From the NCBI GenBank assembly GCA_964429135.1, contig CAYSAU010000006.1, positions 62,001 to 126,000 on the forward strand: a DNA stretch of 64,000 bases, read 5' to 3'. Of the stretch, positions 54,665-63,111 are shown piece after piece. Origin of the DNA: CAZSDU01 sp964429135. GTDB lineage: Bacteria; Bacteroidota; Bacteroidia; Bacteroidales; FEN-979. The position numbers were made by a program, and so were the translations under genes. A model generated the notes under the pieces. It was given only the letters and a program-made list of their open reading frames with translations, made no database searches and was not told the origin of the DNA. Position 1 is the stretch's first letter. Every line of letters starts with the position of its first letter.

Positions 54665-55990
54665 ATGATCCAGAAAAACCGGGGACAGTACATTCTATCC
54701 ATTACCATTATTGGCCTCTTTTTTTTTATTTTTGGTTTTGTAACCTGGCTTAACGGGGTTCTTATTCCCTACCTGAAAATAGCCTGTGAATTATCGAATT
54801 TTCAAGCATTGTTTGTTGCTTTTTCCTTTTATATTTCATATACCATCATGGCTCTCCCGTCTTCATGGCTGTTGAAAAAAACAGGGTTTAAGATGGGCAT
54901 GACAATAGGTCTGTGGGTCATGGCAACTGGAACCTTGATCTTTATCCCTGCTGCCTGGATGCGAATGTATGCTGTTTTTCTTCTTGGGTTATTTGTTTTA
55001 GGTAGCGGTTTAGCTTTATTGCAGACGGCCTCTAATCCTTATATCACCATTATTGGCCCAAGGGAAACAGCTGCACGCAGGATCAGCATCATGGGAATCT
55101 GCAACAAGCTGGCTGGAACCCTGGCGCCGCTTATCCTGGTGTATTATATTTTGAATGATGGTGATGCATTTATTCAACATCTCTCCACCCTGGATACTAT
55201 TGCCAGAGGGATGGCATTGGATGAACTCGCCAGGCGGGTCATTGCCCCATATCTGGTGATGACCATTGTCCTCCTCACCCTGGGATTGTTTATTCGATTT
55301 GCTCCTCTTCCCGAAGTTGAAAAAGAAAATGAAACCGATATGAATTCGGATTATACTGCTTCCAAAACCTCGATTTTTCAATTCCCGCATCTGGTTCTCG
55401 GGGTCATTGCATTATTCTTTTATGTGGGGGTGGAAGTCATTGCCGGTGACACCATTATTCGCTATGGTCAGGCCATCGGGGTTCCGCTTGAATCAGCGAA
55501 ATACTTTACATCTATGGTATTGATCGCAATGATTTTAGGCTACTTTATTGGAATTATCATTATTCCCAGATTGTTATCTCAAAAAGCAGCTTTGGCCTGG
55601 AGTGGAATTCTTGGCGTTGCATTTACACTTTCAGCTATTCTGATACCGGCGGACAATAAAATTTCTATGCCTTTTGTGGATATGATGAACTTTCAAAGAA
55701 TCCAGCTTGTATTGCCTTATTCTGTTTTATTTATCGCTTTGCTTGGCCTTGCCAATGCCCTGGTTTGGCCGGCTATCTGGCCGCTGGCCATTCATGATCT
55801 GGGAAAATTCATAAAGACAGGATCGGCTTTGCTGATCATGAGCATTGCCGGAGGAGCTATCTTGCCTTTATGCTGGGGCTTTTTATCGGATATCTGGTCG
55901 CCTCAGCAGGCTTACACCCTGGCTATTCCCTGTTATCTGATAATCATTTTTTATGCCATGGCCGGACATAAAATCAGGTCATGGAAATAA
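54665..55990 (+). CDS. Sugar MFS transporter (FucP/GluP-like)
   Basis: A 441-residue major-facilitator permease with twelve predicted membrane segments. The family signature appears early: FGFVTWLNGVLIPYLK and then FYISYTIMALPSSWLLKKTGFK, typical of the fucose/glucose/galactose:H+ symporters (FHS family), with ALLQTASNPYI farther on. The exact sugar cannot be read. A nucleotidyltransferase gene starts 25 bases downstream and may be cotranscribed. Confidence 0.9.
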   Translation: MIQKNRGQYILSITIIGLFFFIFGFVTWLNGVLIPYLKIACELSNFQALFVAFSFYISYTIMALPSSWLLKKTGFKMGMTIGLWVMATGTLIFIPAAWMRMYAVFLLGLFVLGSGLALLQTASNPYITIIGPRETAARRISIMGICNKLAGTLAPLILVYYILNDGDAFIQHLSTLDTIARGMALDELARRVIAPYLVMTIVLLTLGLFIRFAPLPEVEKENETDMNSDYTASKTSIFQFPHLVLGVIALFFYVGVEVIAGDTIIRYGQAIGVPLESAKYFTSMVLIAMILGYFIGIIIIPRLLSQKAALAWSGILGVAFTLSAILIPADNKISMPFVDMMNFQRIQLVLPYSVLFIALLGLANALVWPAIWPLAIHDLGKFIKTGSALLIMSIAGGAILPLCWGFLSDIWSPQQAYTLAIPCYLIIIFYAMAGHKIRSWK

Positions 55991-56015
55991 CCCTTCACTC
56001 GGGAGGTAAATTGTT

Positions 56016-56939
56016 ATGATGAAACCAACATTATTAATTCTTGCTGCGGGCGTGGGAAGTCGCTACGGTGGACTTAAACAGCTTGATAAAATTGGCCCCT
56101 CAGGCGAAACCATTATCGATTATTCCATTTATGATGCAATAAAGGCGGGCTTCGGGAAGGTTGTTTTTATTATCAAGGAAAGCATTGAGAAGGATTTTAA
56201 AGAAGTTTTTATCGAAAAACTTTGGGAAAAGATCGACATTGATTATGTTTTTCAGGAAACCTGGATGGTTCCCGAAGGAATATTGATTACAGATGAACGT
56301 CAAAAACCATGGGGAACGGGACATGCAGTCATGATGGCAGAGAAAAAAATTCAGGGACCTTTTGCGGTCATCAATGCTGATGATTTCTACGGGAGAGAAG
56401 CTTTCCAGGCGATCGCGGATTATTATAAAGAGTGGACACCTGCGCGAGAGAATGATTATTGTATGGTTGGCTATATGCTTTCAAACACCCTTTCGGAATT
56501 TGGCACCGTTTCAAGAGGGGTTTGTCGGATCAGTAAGCAATCTGAACTGTTGGAGGTAACGGAACATACCCATATCGAAAAAACAGACCATCGGATTGTT
56601 TTTAAAGATGAAAAAGGGGAAAGCCATGACATTTCCGGAGATACTGTTGTATCCATGAACTTCTGGGGCTTTACCCCGTCATTCTTCTCTCAATTAAATG
56701 CGGGTTTTGCCGCTTTCATTCAAAACAATGCTGAAAATCTCAAAGCCGAGTTTTATATTCCCAGTATGGTCAACCAGTTGATCCAGGCTGGGGAATCGAA
56801 GGTTAAGGTATTGAATTGCCAGGGTAAATGGTTGGGGATGACTTATAAGGAGGATCGCCTCTTAGTGATTCAGGGCATTCGAGAACTGATCAAGCAAAAA
56901 GTTTATCCTGAAAATCTTTGGGGGAGATCAAATTTTTAA
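56016..56939 (+). CDS. Sugar-phosphate nucleotidyltransferase family protein
   Basis: A 307-residue cytoplasmic protein of the NTP-transferase fold. The nucleotide-binding motif is LAAGVGSRYGGLKQLDKIG (about residues 9-27), with GTGHAVMMAE, INADDFYG (metal-binding Asp) and a C-terminal EFYIPSMVNQLI. This resembles glucose-1-phosphate thymidylyl/uridylyltransferases, but the substrate is not clear. An unusually good Shine-Dalgarno sequence, GGGAGG at 56001-56006, lies 9 bases before the ATG, whereas most genes in this window lack one. A second ATG follows directly. Confidence 0.85.
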   Translation: MMKPTLLILAAGVGSRYGGLKQLDKIGPSGETIIDYSIYDAIKAGFGKVVFIIKESIEKDFKEVFIEKLWEKIDIDYVFQETWMVPEGILITDERQKPWGTGHAVMMAEKKIQGPFAVINADDFYGREAFQAIADYYKEWTPARENDYCMVGYMLSNTLSEFGTVSRGVCRISKQSELLEVTEHTHIEKTDHRIVFKDEKGESHDISGDTVVSMNFWGFTPSFFSQLNAGFAAFIQNNAENLKAEFYIPSMVNQLIQAGESKVKVLNCQGKWLGMTYKEDRLLVIQGIRELIKQKVYPENLWGRSNF

Positions 56940-56955
56940 ATGGTTTCTGCGTTAA

Positions 56956-56987
56956 TTTCGCTACGTGACTAATAAACCTTATTTTTG
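56956..56987 (+). promoter_or_regulatory. Promoter of the small beta-barrel gene
   Basis: TTTCG (56956-56960) stands 19 bases ahead of TATTTTTG (56980-56987), an exact -7 box 20 bases before the ATG at 57008. The -33 element has one mismatch to TTTG. Confidence 0.45.
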
Positions 56988-57007
56988 TTCAGGTAAAACG
57001 ATCAACT

Positions 57008-57703
57008 ATGAACCTAAGAAAATTAATGCTACGAAGCTTTTTAGTCCTGATTTTTGCCGTTGGGATATTATCTGCCTACCAGGGGCAATCTCAGGTGGTC
57101 AATGAGTCGACTAAAAAAAGGATCAGTATCGGGCTGGGAATGTTCACGGATTTTTGGCAGAATCTTCCCTCAGGAATCAAAACCCGGGCCATCAATCAGG
57201 GGTTTAATGTTTTTGCCACTTATAATCTGCCTTTCGGTAAGAGTAATTTTGGTTTTTCTGTTGGACTGGGTGTCAGGATTCATAATATGTACGGAAATTT
57301 TCAGGTAAAAGGCTACAATGATTCCATACAACTTGCCAAAATTCCTGATACCATCAGTTATCAGCGGAGTAAGCTGGTTATGCCATATCTGGAACTTCCC
57401 ATAGAATTCCGTTTTAAAACAAAATATAAACTGGCCATTGGTCTTGGTTTCAAACTGGGGTATATATTACCGGCTCATACCAAGTGGGTTGGAGAAGATT
57501 ACCTGTTTAACACTACAGATAAATTGCGGGTATCATTCAGGGATGTAAAATATCTTGAAAAATTCAGCTATGGTCCAACTTTTCGCATCGGTTATAAGTG
57601 GTTTCATGTGAATGCTTATTATTCACTTTCAAATATATTTTCCAAGAACAGAGGCCCCCAGATTTCTCCCATTTCCGTTGGATTTTTGTTAATGCCGTTC
57701 TGA
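57008..57703 (+). CDS. Exported outer-membrane beta-barrel protein (porin-like, function unknown)
   Basis: A 231-residue protein with a signal peptide ending near GQSQ (about 29). The body shows alternating hydrophobic and polar residues with strands such as KSNFGFSVGLGVRIHNMYG, KLAIGLGFKLGYILP and FRIGYKWFHVNAYYSLSNIF, and ends in a short hydrophobic strand with terminal Phe (FLLMPF), the usual Bam-recognition ending. This fits a small eight- to ten-strand barrel of the PorT/outer-membrane-beta-barrel class. PorT itself is a T9SS protein of similar size, but I see nothing that proves identity. Its stop codon abuts that of the opposite gene within the palindrome TGATCA. Confidence 0.75.
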   Translation: MNLRKLMLRSFLVLIFAVGILSAYQGQSQVVNESTKKRISIGLGMFTDFWQNLPSGIKTRAINQGFNVFATYNLPFGKSNFGFSVGLGVRIHNMYGNFQVKGYNDSIQLAKIPDTISYQRSKLVMPYLELPIEFRFKTKYKLAIGLGFKLGYILPAHTKWVGEDYLFNTTDKLRVSFRDVKYLEKFSYGPTFRIGYKWFHVNAYYSLSNIFSKNRGPQISPISVGFLLMPF

Positions 57704-58333
57704 TCAAATCAGCAGCATCAGCGAGGTGAACAACACTGTTCCCAAAAGAAATCCGGTGTATATTTCAAACGGATGGTGAGCGTTTAATTTTACTCTGGCA
57801 AAACCCACCCAGCCGGATAACAACACGGTGGTAATAAAAAAGCTGAGAAAATGGATCCCGAAATTCAGTGATAACCCCAGGAAAAACCCGGTCAGACTCC
57901 CCATGCCTGTCATGTGCAGGCTTATTTTTTTGTAAAAGCTGAGGATAAGGCTTATAATGGCAAGCAGGGTAGCCCCCAGCATAAAATAACAAAAAAGAGA
58001 AAAAACCTGCAAGTTCCTGAGCAGGTAATACGTCAGATAATATAGAATGGCAGTGTAAAGCAGGGGGAAAATCCTTTCTTCTTTTTTGTTAAGATAAAAG
58101 GAAGAAATGATTTTCAGGCGCAACAGAAAAAATGTCAGGAGAACAGGAAAAAAAACAGTGATCAGAAAAACAATACTCAGAATCACCAGCCGGAATCGAT
58201 TGGGGATTGCGGATACTGTAAAAACATCTGTCCCTACAAACAGCAACATCATATACAATGGCAGGAAGAGTGGATGAAGCAGACAGGAAATCCCCCGGGC
58301 AATTTTTTCGGACATTCCGGAAGACATGATCAT
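57704..58333 (-). CDS. PAP2-like polytopic membrane protein, motifs degenerate
   Basis: A 209-residue membrane protein with six hydrophobic segments. The end ARVKLNAHHPFEIYTGFLLG resembles motif 3 of PAP2 phosphatases (SRx5Hx3D), but Ala replaces Ser and Glu replaces the final Asp. KKEERIFP could be a remnant of motif 1, and no PSGH motif 2 is seen. It may be a non-catalytic relative, for example in lipid handling. Its ATG overlaps the rpoN stop by one base (TAATG), so it is probably translated after rpoN; ATG at 58327 is an alternative start. Confidence 0.65.
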   Translation of the reverse strand: MIMSSGMSEKIARGISCLLHPLFLPLYMMLLFVGTDVFTVSAIPNRFRLVILSIVFLITVFFPVLLTFFLLRLKIISSFYLNKKEERIFPLLYTAILYYLTYYLLRNLQVFSLFCYFMLGATLLAIISLILSFYKKISLHMTGMGSLTGFFLGLSLNFGIHFLSFFITTVLLSGWVGFARVKLNAHHPFEIYTGFLLGTVLFTSLMLLI

Positions 58334-59829
58334 TAGAATTCTTTTCTTAGCCGGGCGACCGGGACGTGAAGCTGTTTTCTGTATTTGGCAACAGTACGTC
58401 GCGCAATACTGTATCCTTTTGTTTTCAGGTGTTCCATCAGCTCATCATCCTTTAGGGGGTTAGTCTTATCTTCTGTAAGGATAATATCTGCAAGGATTTT
58501 TTTTATTTCACGCGTGGAAATTTCTTCCCCATTGATATTATGCATGGATTCAGAAAAAAAACTCTTCAGTAGGAATGTTCCGAATGGGGTCTGAACATAT
58601 TTGCTGTTGGCCACCCTTGATATGGTTGAAATATCCAGTCCGACAAGGGTGGAGATGTCTTTCAGAATCATGGGACGAAGCTTGGTATCATCGCCACTGA
58701 GGAAATACTCCCGTTGATAATCCATAATGGCTTTCATGGTGATGTATAAGGTTTCCTGGCGTTGCTTTATGGCATCAATAAATCCCCTTGCTGAGTCTAT
58801 TTTTTGTTTGATAAATGACAGCGCTGCTTTATCTGAATTGTTGATATTTTTCTTTTTATGGCTAAACTCCTTCATTATTTCAATGTAATCATGATTCAGG
58901 ATCAATTCGGGTGTGTTTCTGGAATTCAGCGTGAGCTCAAGGTTATTGTCAGAATTGGATATGGTGAAGTCGGGAATGATATCCTGATTTATCCGGGAAG
59001 TTTCGGAAATGGCTGCGCCTGGTTTGGGGTTAAGGTTTTGAATTTCTTCCATGGCCTCTTTCAGCTCTTCTTCTGAAATATTTCCCTTCTGAAGGATTTT
59101 TTGATAATGTTTTTTGCTGAAGGCATCAAAATAATATTTCAGGATCACCTCAGCAAGTCGGGTGGCATAAGTATGGTTAGATTTTGAACGCAGCTGAATA
59201 AGCAAACATTCCTGAAGATTTCTGGCAGCGATTCCGGGTGGATCAAAGGTTTGTACAATTTTTAACACCTCGGTGATTTCCTTTTGGGTTGCTTCAATAT
59301 TCTGATTAAAAGCCAGATCATCGACCAGGGCTGAAATTTCCCTGCGCAAATAACCGGCTTCATCAATGTTGCCGATCAGGGTCGAGGCAATGATAAATTG
59401 TTTATCCGTAAATTGGTGCAACCCGATCTGGGAGATAAGGTAATCCTGAAAACTTATTCCTGAAGCCATGGGAATTTCCCGGTATTTCTCATCCGGGCTT
59501 TTGTTGTCGGCCATCAGCTTATATCCCGGGATTTCATCTTCGTCCATATAATCTTCAAAGGAAAATTCATTTTCTTGAACTTCTAGAGATTCAATATCTT
59601 CCCGAAATTCGTCTTCCTCTGAATCCATGGATTCCAGCGTTTGTTCATCCATGAGATTTTCCTGGTCAACTTCATCACGACTGGCTTCTTCCAGGGCAGG
59701 GTTTTCCTCGAGTTCCTGTTTAATACGCTGCTCAAGAGATAGAACGGGCTCCTGCAATAAACGCATAACCAGCACCTGTTGGGGGGACAGCTTTTGAACT
59801 AAACGTTGTTGTAGTTTCTGATTTAGCAT
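58333..59829 (-). CDS. rpoN: RNA polymerase sigma-54 factor
   Basis: A 498-residue sigma-54. The start at ATG 59829 gives the classic region I opening MLNQKLQQRLVQKLSPQQ, followed by an acidic region II, the core-binding domain and the C-terminal RpoN box, ARRTVAKYR, preceded by a helix-turn-helix. Sigma-54 needs AAA+ activators, none of which is encoded in this window. A longer start at 59847 is rejected because a -7 box would fall within it. Confidence 0.96.
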   Translation of the reverse strand: MLNQKLQQRLVQKLSPQQVLVMRLLQEPVLSLEQRIKQELEENPALEEASRDEVDQENLMDEQTLESMDSEEDEFREDIESLEVQENEFSFEDYMDEDEIPGYKLMADNKSPDEKYREIPMASGISFQDYLISQIGLHQFTDKQFIIASTLIGNIDEAGYLRREISALVDDLAFNQNIEATQKEITEVLKIVQTFDPPGIAARNLQECLLIQLRSKSNHTYATRLAEVILKYYFDAFSKKHYQKILQKGNISEEELKEAMEEIQNLNPKPGAAISETSRINQDIIPDFTISNSDNNLELTLNSRNTPELILNHDYIEIMKEFSHKKKNINNSDKAALSFIKQKIDSARGFIDAIKQRQETLYITMKAIMDYQREYFLSGDDTKLRPMILKDISTLVGLDISTISRVANSKYVQTPFGTFLLKSFFSESMHNINGEEISTREIKKILADIILTEDKTNPLKDDELMEHLKTKGYSIARRTVAKYRKQLHVPVARLRKEF

Positions 59830-59835
59830 AGGAAA

Positions 59836-59843
59836 CAAATATA
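59836..59843 (-). promoter_or_regulatory. Candidate -7 element immediately upstream of rpoN
   Basis: TATATTTG on the minus strand matches TAnnTTTG exactly but ends only 6 bases before the ATG at 59829. If used, the mRNA would have almost no leader. No -33 element is seen at the usual spacing. Confidence 0.35.
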
Positions 59844-59975
59844 ACAATTTATCTTAGAAACCTTGTCTAAAAATCGGTAAAAAATAGCTATCCAACATTA
59901 AAACAGCCACTTCTGTCTATTATATCCTAAGAGTTTGCCGGATTTGAATAATTTTACCAAAAATTCTGCATACGC

Positions 59976-61013
59976 ATGGCCCGGCTTCAGCAAGTGTCTT
60001 CAGGGAAATACACCGTGATTATTCATGTTTTAATCTGGATATCTTTTTTTATTGTTCCTTTGTTTTTCATGGAATCAGCGTTGGGAAGAACGCGTTTTAT
60101 TTTCATGAGCTGGTTTACTCTGTTGCTGATGGCCGGATATTTTTATCTCAATTATCTTTATCTCATCCCGAATTTTTTACTGAGAAAAAAAACATGGCAG
60201 TATTTTTTACTATTGGCCTTAGGATTGATCATCATCGGCTTAATTCATTTCTTCTATATTTATTTTATCGGGAATTTATTGGGGCATAACAGGCATCGGC
60301 CACCTTTTGTTCATATTGCTTTCATGCCTTTATATCCAGCCATTCTCGCTTTTGCATTAAGTACGGCCATCCGGATCACCTCAGAGTGGTTCATAGCGGA
60401 AAAGCAGAAAAAAGAGATAGAGGCGGAAAAACTGTTTTCCGAACTCGCTTTTCTGAAATCCCAAGTCAACCCACATTTTCTGTTCAACATCCTGAACAAT
60501 ATTTGTTCTCTGGCAAGGAAGAAATCAGATGACACAGAAAATGCCATCATCAAGCTGGCGCAGATCATGCGGTATATGCTCCAGGATTCCAGGGACGAAA
60601 AGGTCTGTCTGGAAAAAGAAGTGGAATATTTACAAAACTATATTGAACTCCAGCGGTTAAGGATTGCTGAGCGGGTTGAAATTCGTTTTTCCCTGACCGG
60701 CCATCCCGAGGCAATTATGATTGAACCCTTGTTATTGATCCCCTTCGTGGAAAATGCCTTTAAACACGGGGTGAGTTATCTTGAAGATTCAAATATTGAC
60801 ATTGTTCTGATGGCGGATAAAGAAATACTATTGTTCAAGGTATCCAATAGAATTTTTAGCGGTAACCATGAAACAGATTCCCAGGGGTCCGGAATTGGTT
60901 TGAAAAATGTCATTCGCCGGCTGAATTTATTATATCCAGATAAGCATTCTCTTACCATCACTGATAATGGTGCAGAATACAAGGTTGAACTTCTGATACA
61001 TTTCACAGTATGA
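59976..61013 (+). CDS. LytS/YehU-type sensor histidine kinase
   Basis: A 345-residue inner-membrane kinase: four membrane segments (about 12-135) with short loops, a coiled linker, then a His_kinase domain whose box FLKSQVNPHFLFNILNN holds His167, and a HATPase region with PFVENAFKHG and GSGIGLKNVIRRL. This family autophosphorylates and passes phosphate to LytTR regulators. Its stop overlaps the regulator start by 4 bases (ATGA). The small membrane part suggests sensing within the membrane. Confidence 0.94.
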   Translation: MARLQQVSSGKYTVIIHVLIWISFFIVPLFFMESALGRTRFIFMSWFTLLLMAGYFYLNYLYLIPNFLLRKKTWQYFLLLALGLIIIGLIHFFYIYFIGNLLGHNRHRPPFVHIAFMPLYPAILAFALSTAIRITSEWFIAEKQKKEIEAEKLFSELAFLKSQVNPHFLFNILNNICSLARKKSDDTENAIIKLAQIMRYMLQDSRDEKVCLEKEVEYLQNYIELQRLRIAERVEIRFSLTGHPEAIMIEPLLLIPFVENAFKHGVSYLEDSNIDIVLMADKEILLFKVSNRIFSGNHETDSQGSGIGLKNVIRRLNLLYPDKHSLTITDNGAEYKVELLIHFTV

Positions 61014-61732
61014 TACGTTGTCTGGCCATCGATGATGAAAAGCTTGCCCTCGATTTACTGGAGGACAATATCGGTAAAGTGCCGTTTCTTCAACTGGCTG
61101 AAAAGTGTAAAAGCGCTTTTGAAGCCATGGACATACTGCGCTCTCAAACCATAGACTTGATCTTCCTCGATATTCAGATGCCTGACGTATCTGGTATCCA
61201 GATGTTAAAGAGCCTTCCCGAAAAACCCCTGGTAATTTTTACCACGGCCTTTTCCGATTACGCCCTCGATGGATTCAATTTGGATGCAGTGGATTACTTG
61301 TTGAAACCATACACCTTTGAAAGATTTCTGAAAGCAGTCAATAAGGCAAGGGACTACATGGAAATGCATGATCAGGCCAAAAAGGCTGAAACAGAAAAAA
61401 CAGGATTTTCCGACTTCATTTTTGTACGAGCCGATTACAAACTTGTAAAAATTGACCTTAACGAGATATTATTCATAGAGGGACTTGGAGATTATATAAA
61501 AATCTACACCGGAGAGAATCCAATCCTGACCCAGATGAGCATGAAAGCAATGGAAGAGAAATTGCCCGCTGATAAATTTATCCGGGTCCACCGATCTTTT
61601 ATCGTGGCTTTTAATAAAATAGAATATGTGCAAAAACAACAACTGGGAATTTCCAAACGCGAAATTCCGATCAGTGAGCACTATCGTGAACAACTTTTTA
61701 AGGTTATTAATCAATCCCAAACTGAAGATTGA
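61010..61732 (+). CDS. LytTR-family response regulator
   Basis: A 240-residue regulator with a receiver domain (acidic pair Asp8-Asp9, phospho-acceptor Asp54 in FLDIQMPD, conserved LLKPYTFERF) and a C-terminal LytTR DNA-binding domain (about 133-235, with LNEILFIEGLGDYIKIYT and KFIRVHRSFIVAFNKI). It is the partner of the kinase just upstream. One base separates its stop from the tolC start, so it probably belongs to and controls the efflux operon downstream, or senses its state. Confidence 0.95.
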   Translation: MIRCLAIDDEKLALDLLEDNIGKVPFLQLAEKCKSAFEAMDILRSQTIDLIFLDIQMPDVSGIQMLKSLPEKPLVIFTTAFSDYALDGFNLDAVDYLLKPYTFERFLKAVNKARDYMEMHDQAKKAETEKTGFSDFIFVRADYKLVKIDLNEILFIEGLGDYIKIYTGENPILTQMSMKAMEEKLPADKFIRVHRSFIVAFNKIEYVQKQQLGISKREIPISEHYREQLFKVINQSQTED

Positions 61733-61733
61733 A

Positions 61734-63074
61734 ATGTTGAAAAAAGGAATCGTTTTTATACTGTCATTTATTATGTTTGCCACCGTTTTGGCGCAACCGC
61801 AAGCCTGGACTTTTCAGCAATGTTTAGATACGGCTCTTCATCGGAATATCACTGTTAATCAAAGCCGGTTGAGCAATGAACTTAATAAGGTGAGCCTGGA
61901 ACAATACAAAGCCAACCGGATTCCCAGTGTAAATGCTTCAGCCAATGAAGCCCTGAACCTTGGGAAAAACATTGACCCAACTACCAACTCCTTTGTTACC
62001 GAAGCTTACCATTCAACCAATATGGGTATATCCAGTAGTTATAACCTCTTCAATGGACTTCAGAATGCCAATACCATCAGACAATATCGACTGACAGTAG
62101 AGGCAGGACAATATGATATTGAAAAAGCAAAAAATGACGTTACCCTGAATATTACAACCGGCTATCTTCAGGTTTTGTTCGCTAATGAAATTCTTTCTGT
62201 GGCAAAAAGCCAGGCGGAAGCAACCGCGGTACAGGTTGACCGTACAGCAAAGATGGTCGATGCCGGAAAATCCCCCGAGAGCGACTTGCTCCAAATCAAG
62301 TCTCAGTTTGCGACCGATAATCTTGCTGTCATAACTGCCCAGAATCAGCTCGACTTGGCAAAAGTTACCCTGATGCAGTTGATGGAAATTCCCATTACCG
62401 ATCAGTTCAATGTGGTTGTTCCTGAAATGACGGAACCCTCGGCCGTGATCCTCCAGACCAATGAGGAAATTTATAAAAAATCATTGGATGTGCTTCCCCA
62501 GATTTCCAGCGCGGCCATCAAGACCAACGCGACCCTGATGGCGCTGAAGGTGACAGAGGGTGCACGATGGCCACGTTTAAATTTTGGCGCCAACCTGAAT
62601 ACCAACTTTGCTTCAAGCCGAAAAAAAGGAAACGTAAACCCCCAGGGTTATCCTTTCTTTGAACAACTCTGGGATAATATCGGCCAATCATTCAGCCTTG
62701 GCCTTTCGATCCCAATCTATAGTAACCGCCAGATAAAAAGCAATATAGACAGGGCTAAAATTAACTCCATGACAGCTCAGCTTAACGAACAGAACACGAA
62801 AAATGTGCTGAGAAAAAGCATTGAACAAACCTATACAGATTTAAAAGCCGCAATAAAAAAATATGAAGCCACGAAAGAACAGTTATCCGCGGTGAAGTCG
62901 GTATATGAAAATGCACAAAAAAAGTTTGATGTCGGTGTTATGACCGCTACGGATTTTTTAATTCAGAAAAACAATTATGAACAGTCTCAATCCAATCTGA
63001 TTCAAGCAAAATTCGATTATATTTTTAAAGGCAAAATCCTTGATTTTTATCAAGGAAAAGAAATACGGTTTTAA
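61734..63074 (+). CDS. TolC-family outer-membrane efflux protein
   Basis: A 446-residue outer-membrane channel. ATG at 61734 gives a proper signal peptide ending at VLAQ (about 21); a longer frame from 61626 would overlap the regulator gene by over 100 bases and bury the signal. Two OEP repeats with long coiled helices are visible, together with NASANEALNLGKNIDP and the ending KGKILDFYQGKEIRF common in Bacteroidota TolC homologues. It precedes a membrane-fusion gene by 37 bases. Confidence 0.92.
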   Translation: MLKKGIVFILSFIMFATVLAQPQAWTFQQCLDTALHRNITVNQSRLSNELNKVSLEQYKANRIPSVNASANEALNLGKNIDPTTNSFVTEAYHSTNMGISSSYNLFNGLQNANTIRQYRLTVEAGQYDIEKAKNDVTLNITTGYLQVLFANEILSVAKSQAEATAVQVDRTAKMVDAGKSPESDLLQIKSQFATDNLAVITAQNQLDLAKVTLMQLMEIPITDQFNVVVPEMTEPSAVILQTNEEIYKKSLDVLPQISSAAIKTNATLMALKVTEGARWPRLNFGANLNTNFASSRKKGNVNPQGYPFFEQLWDNIGQSFSLGLSIPIYSNRQIKSNIDRAKINSMTAQLNEQNTKNVLRKSIEQTYTDLKAAIKKYEATKEQLSAVKSVYENAQKKFDVGVMTATDFLIQKNNYEQSQSNLIQAKFDYIFKGKILDFYQGKEIRF

Positions 63075-63111
63075 TGAAACATGAAGAATTAGGAATTAAT
63101 CATCAAATACA

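Noticed and set aside
61626..61733. Longer start for the second tolC gene
   Set aside because: It lies inside the LytTR regulator gene and would bury the signal peptide behind 36 residues.
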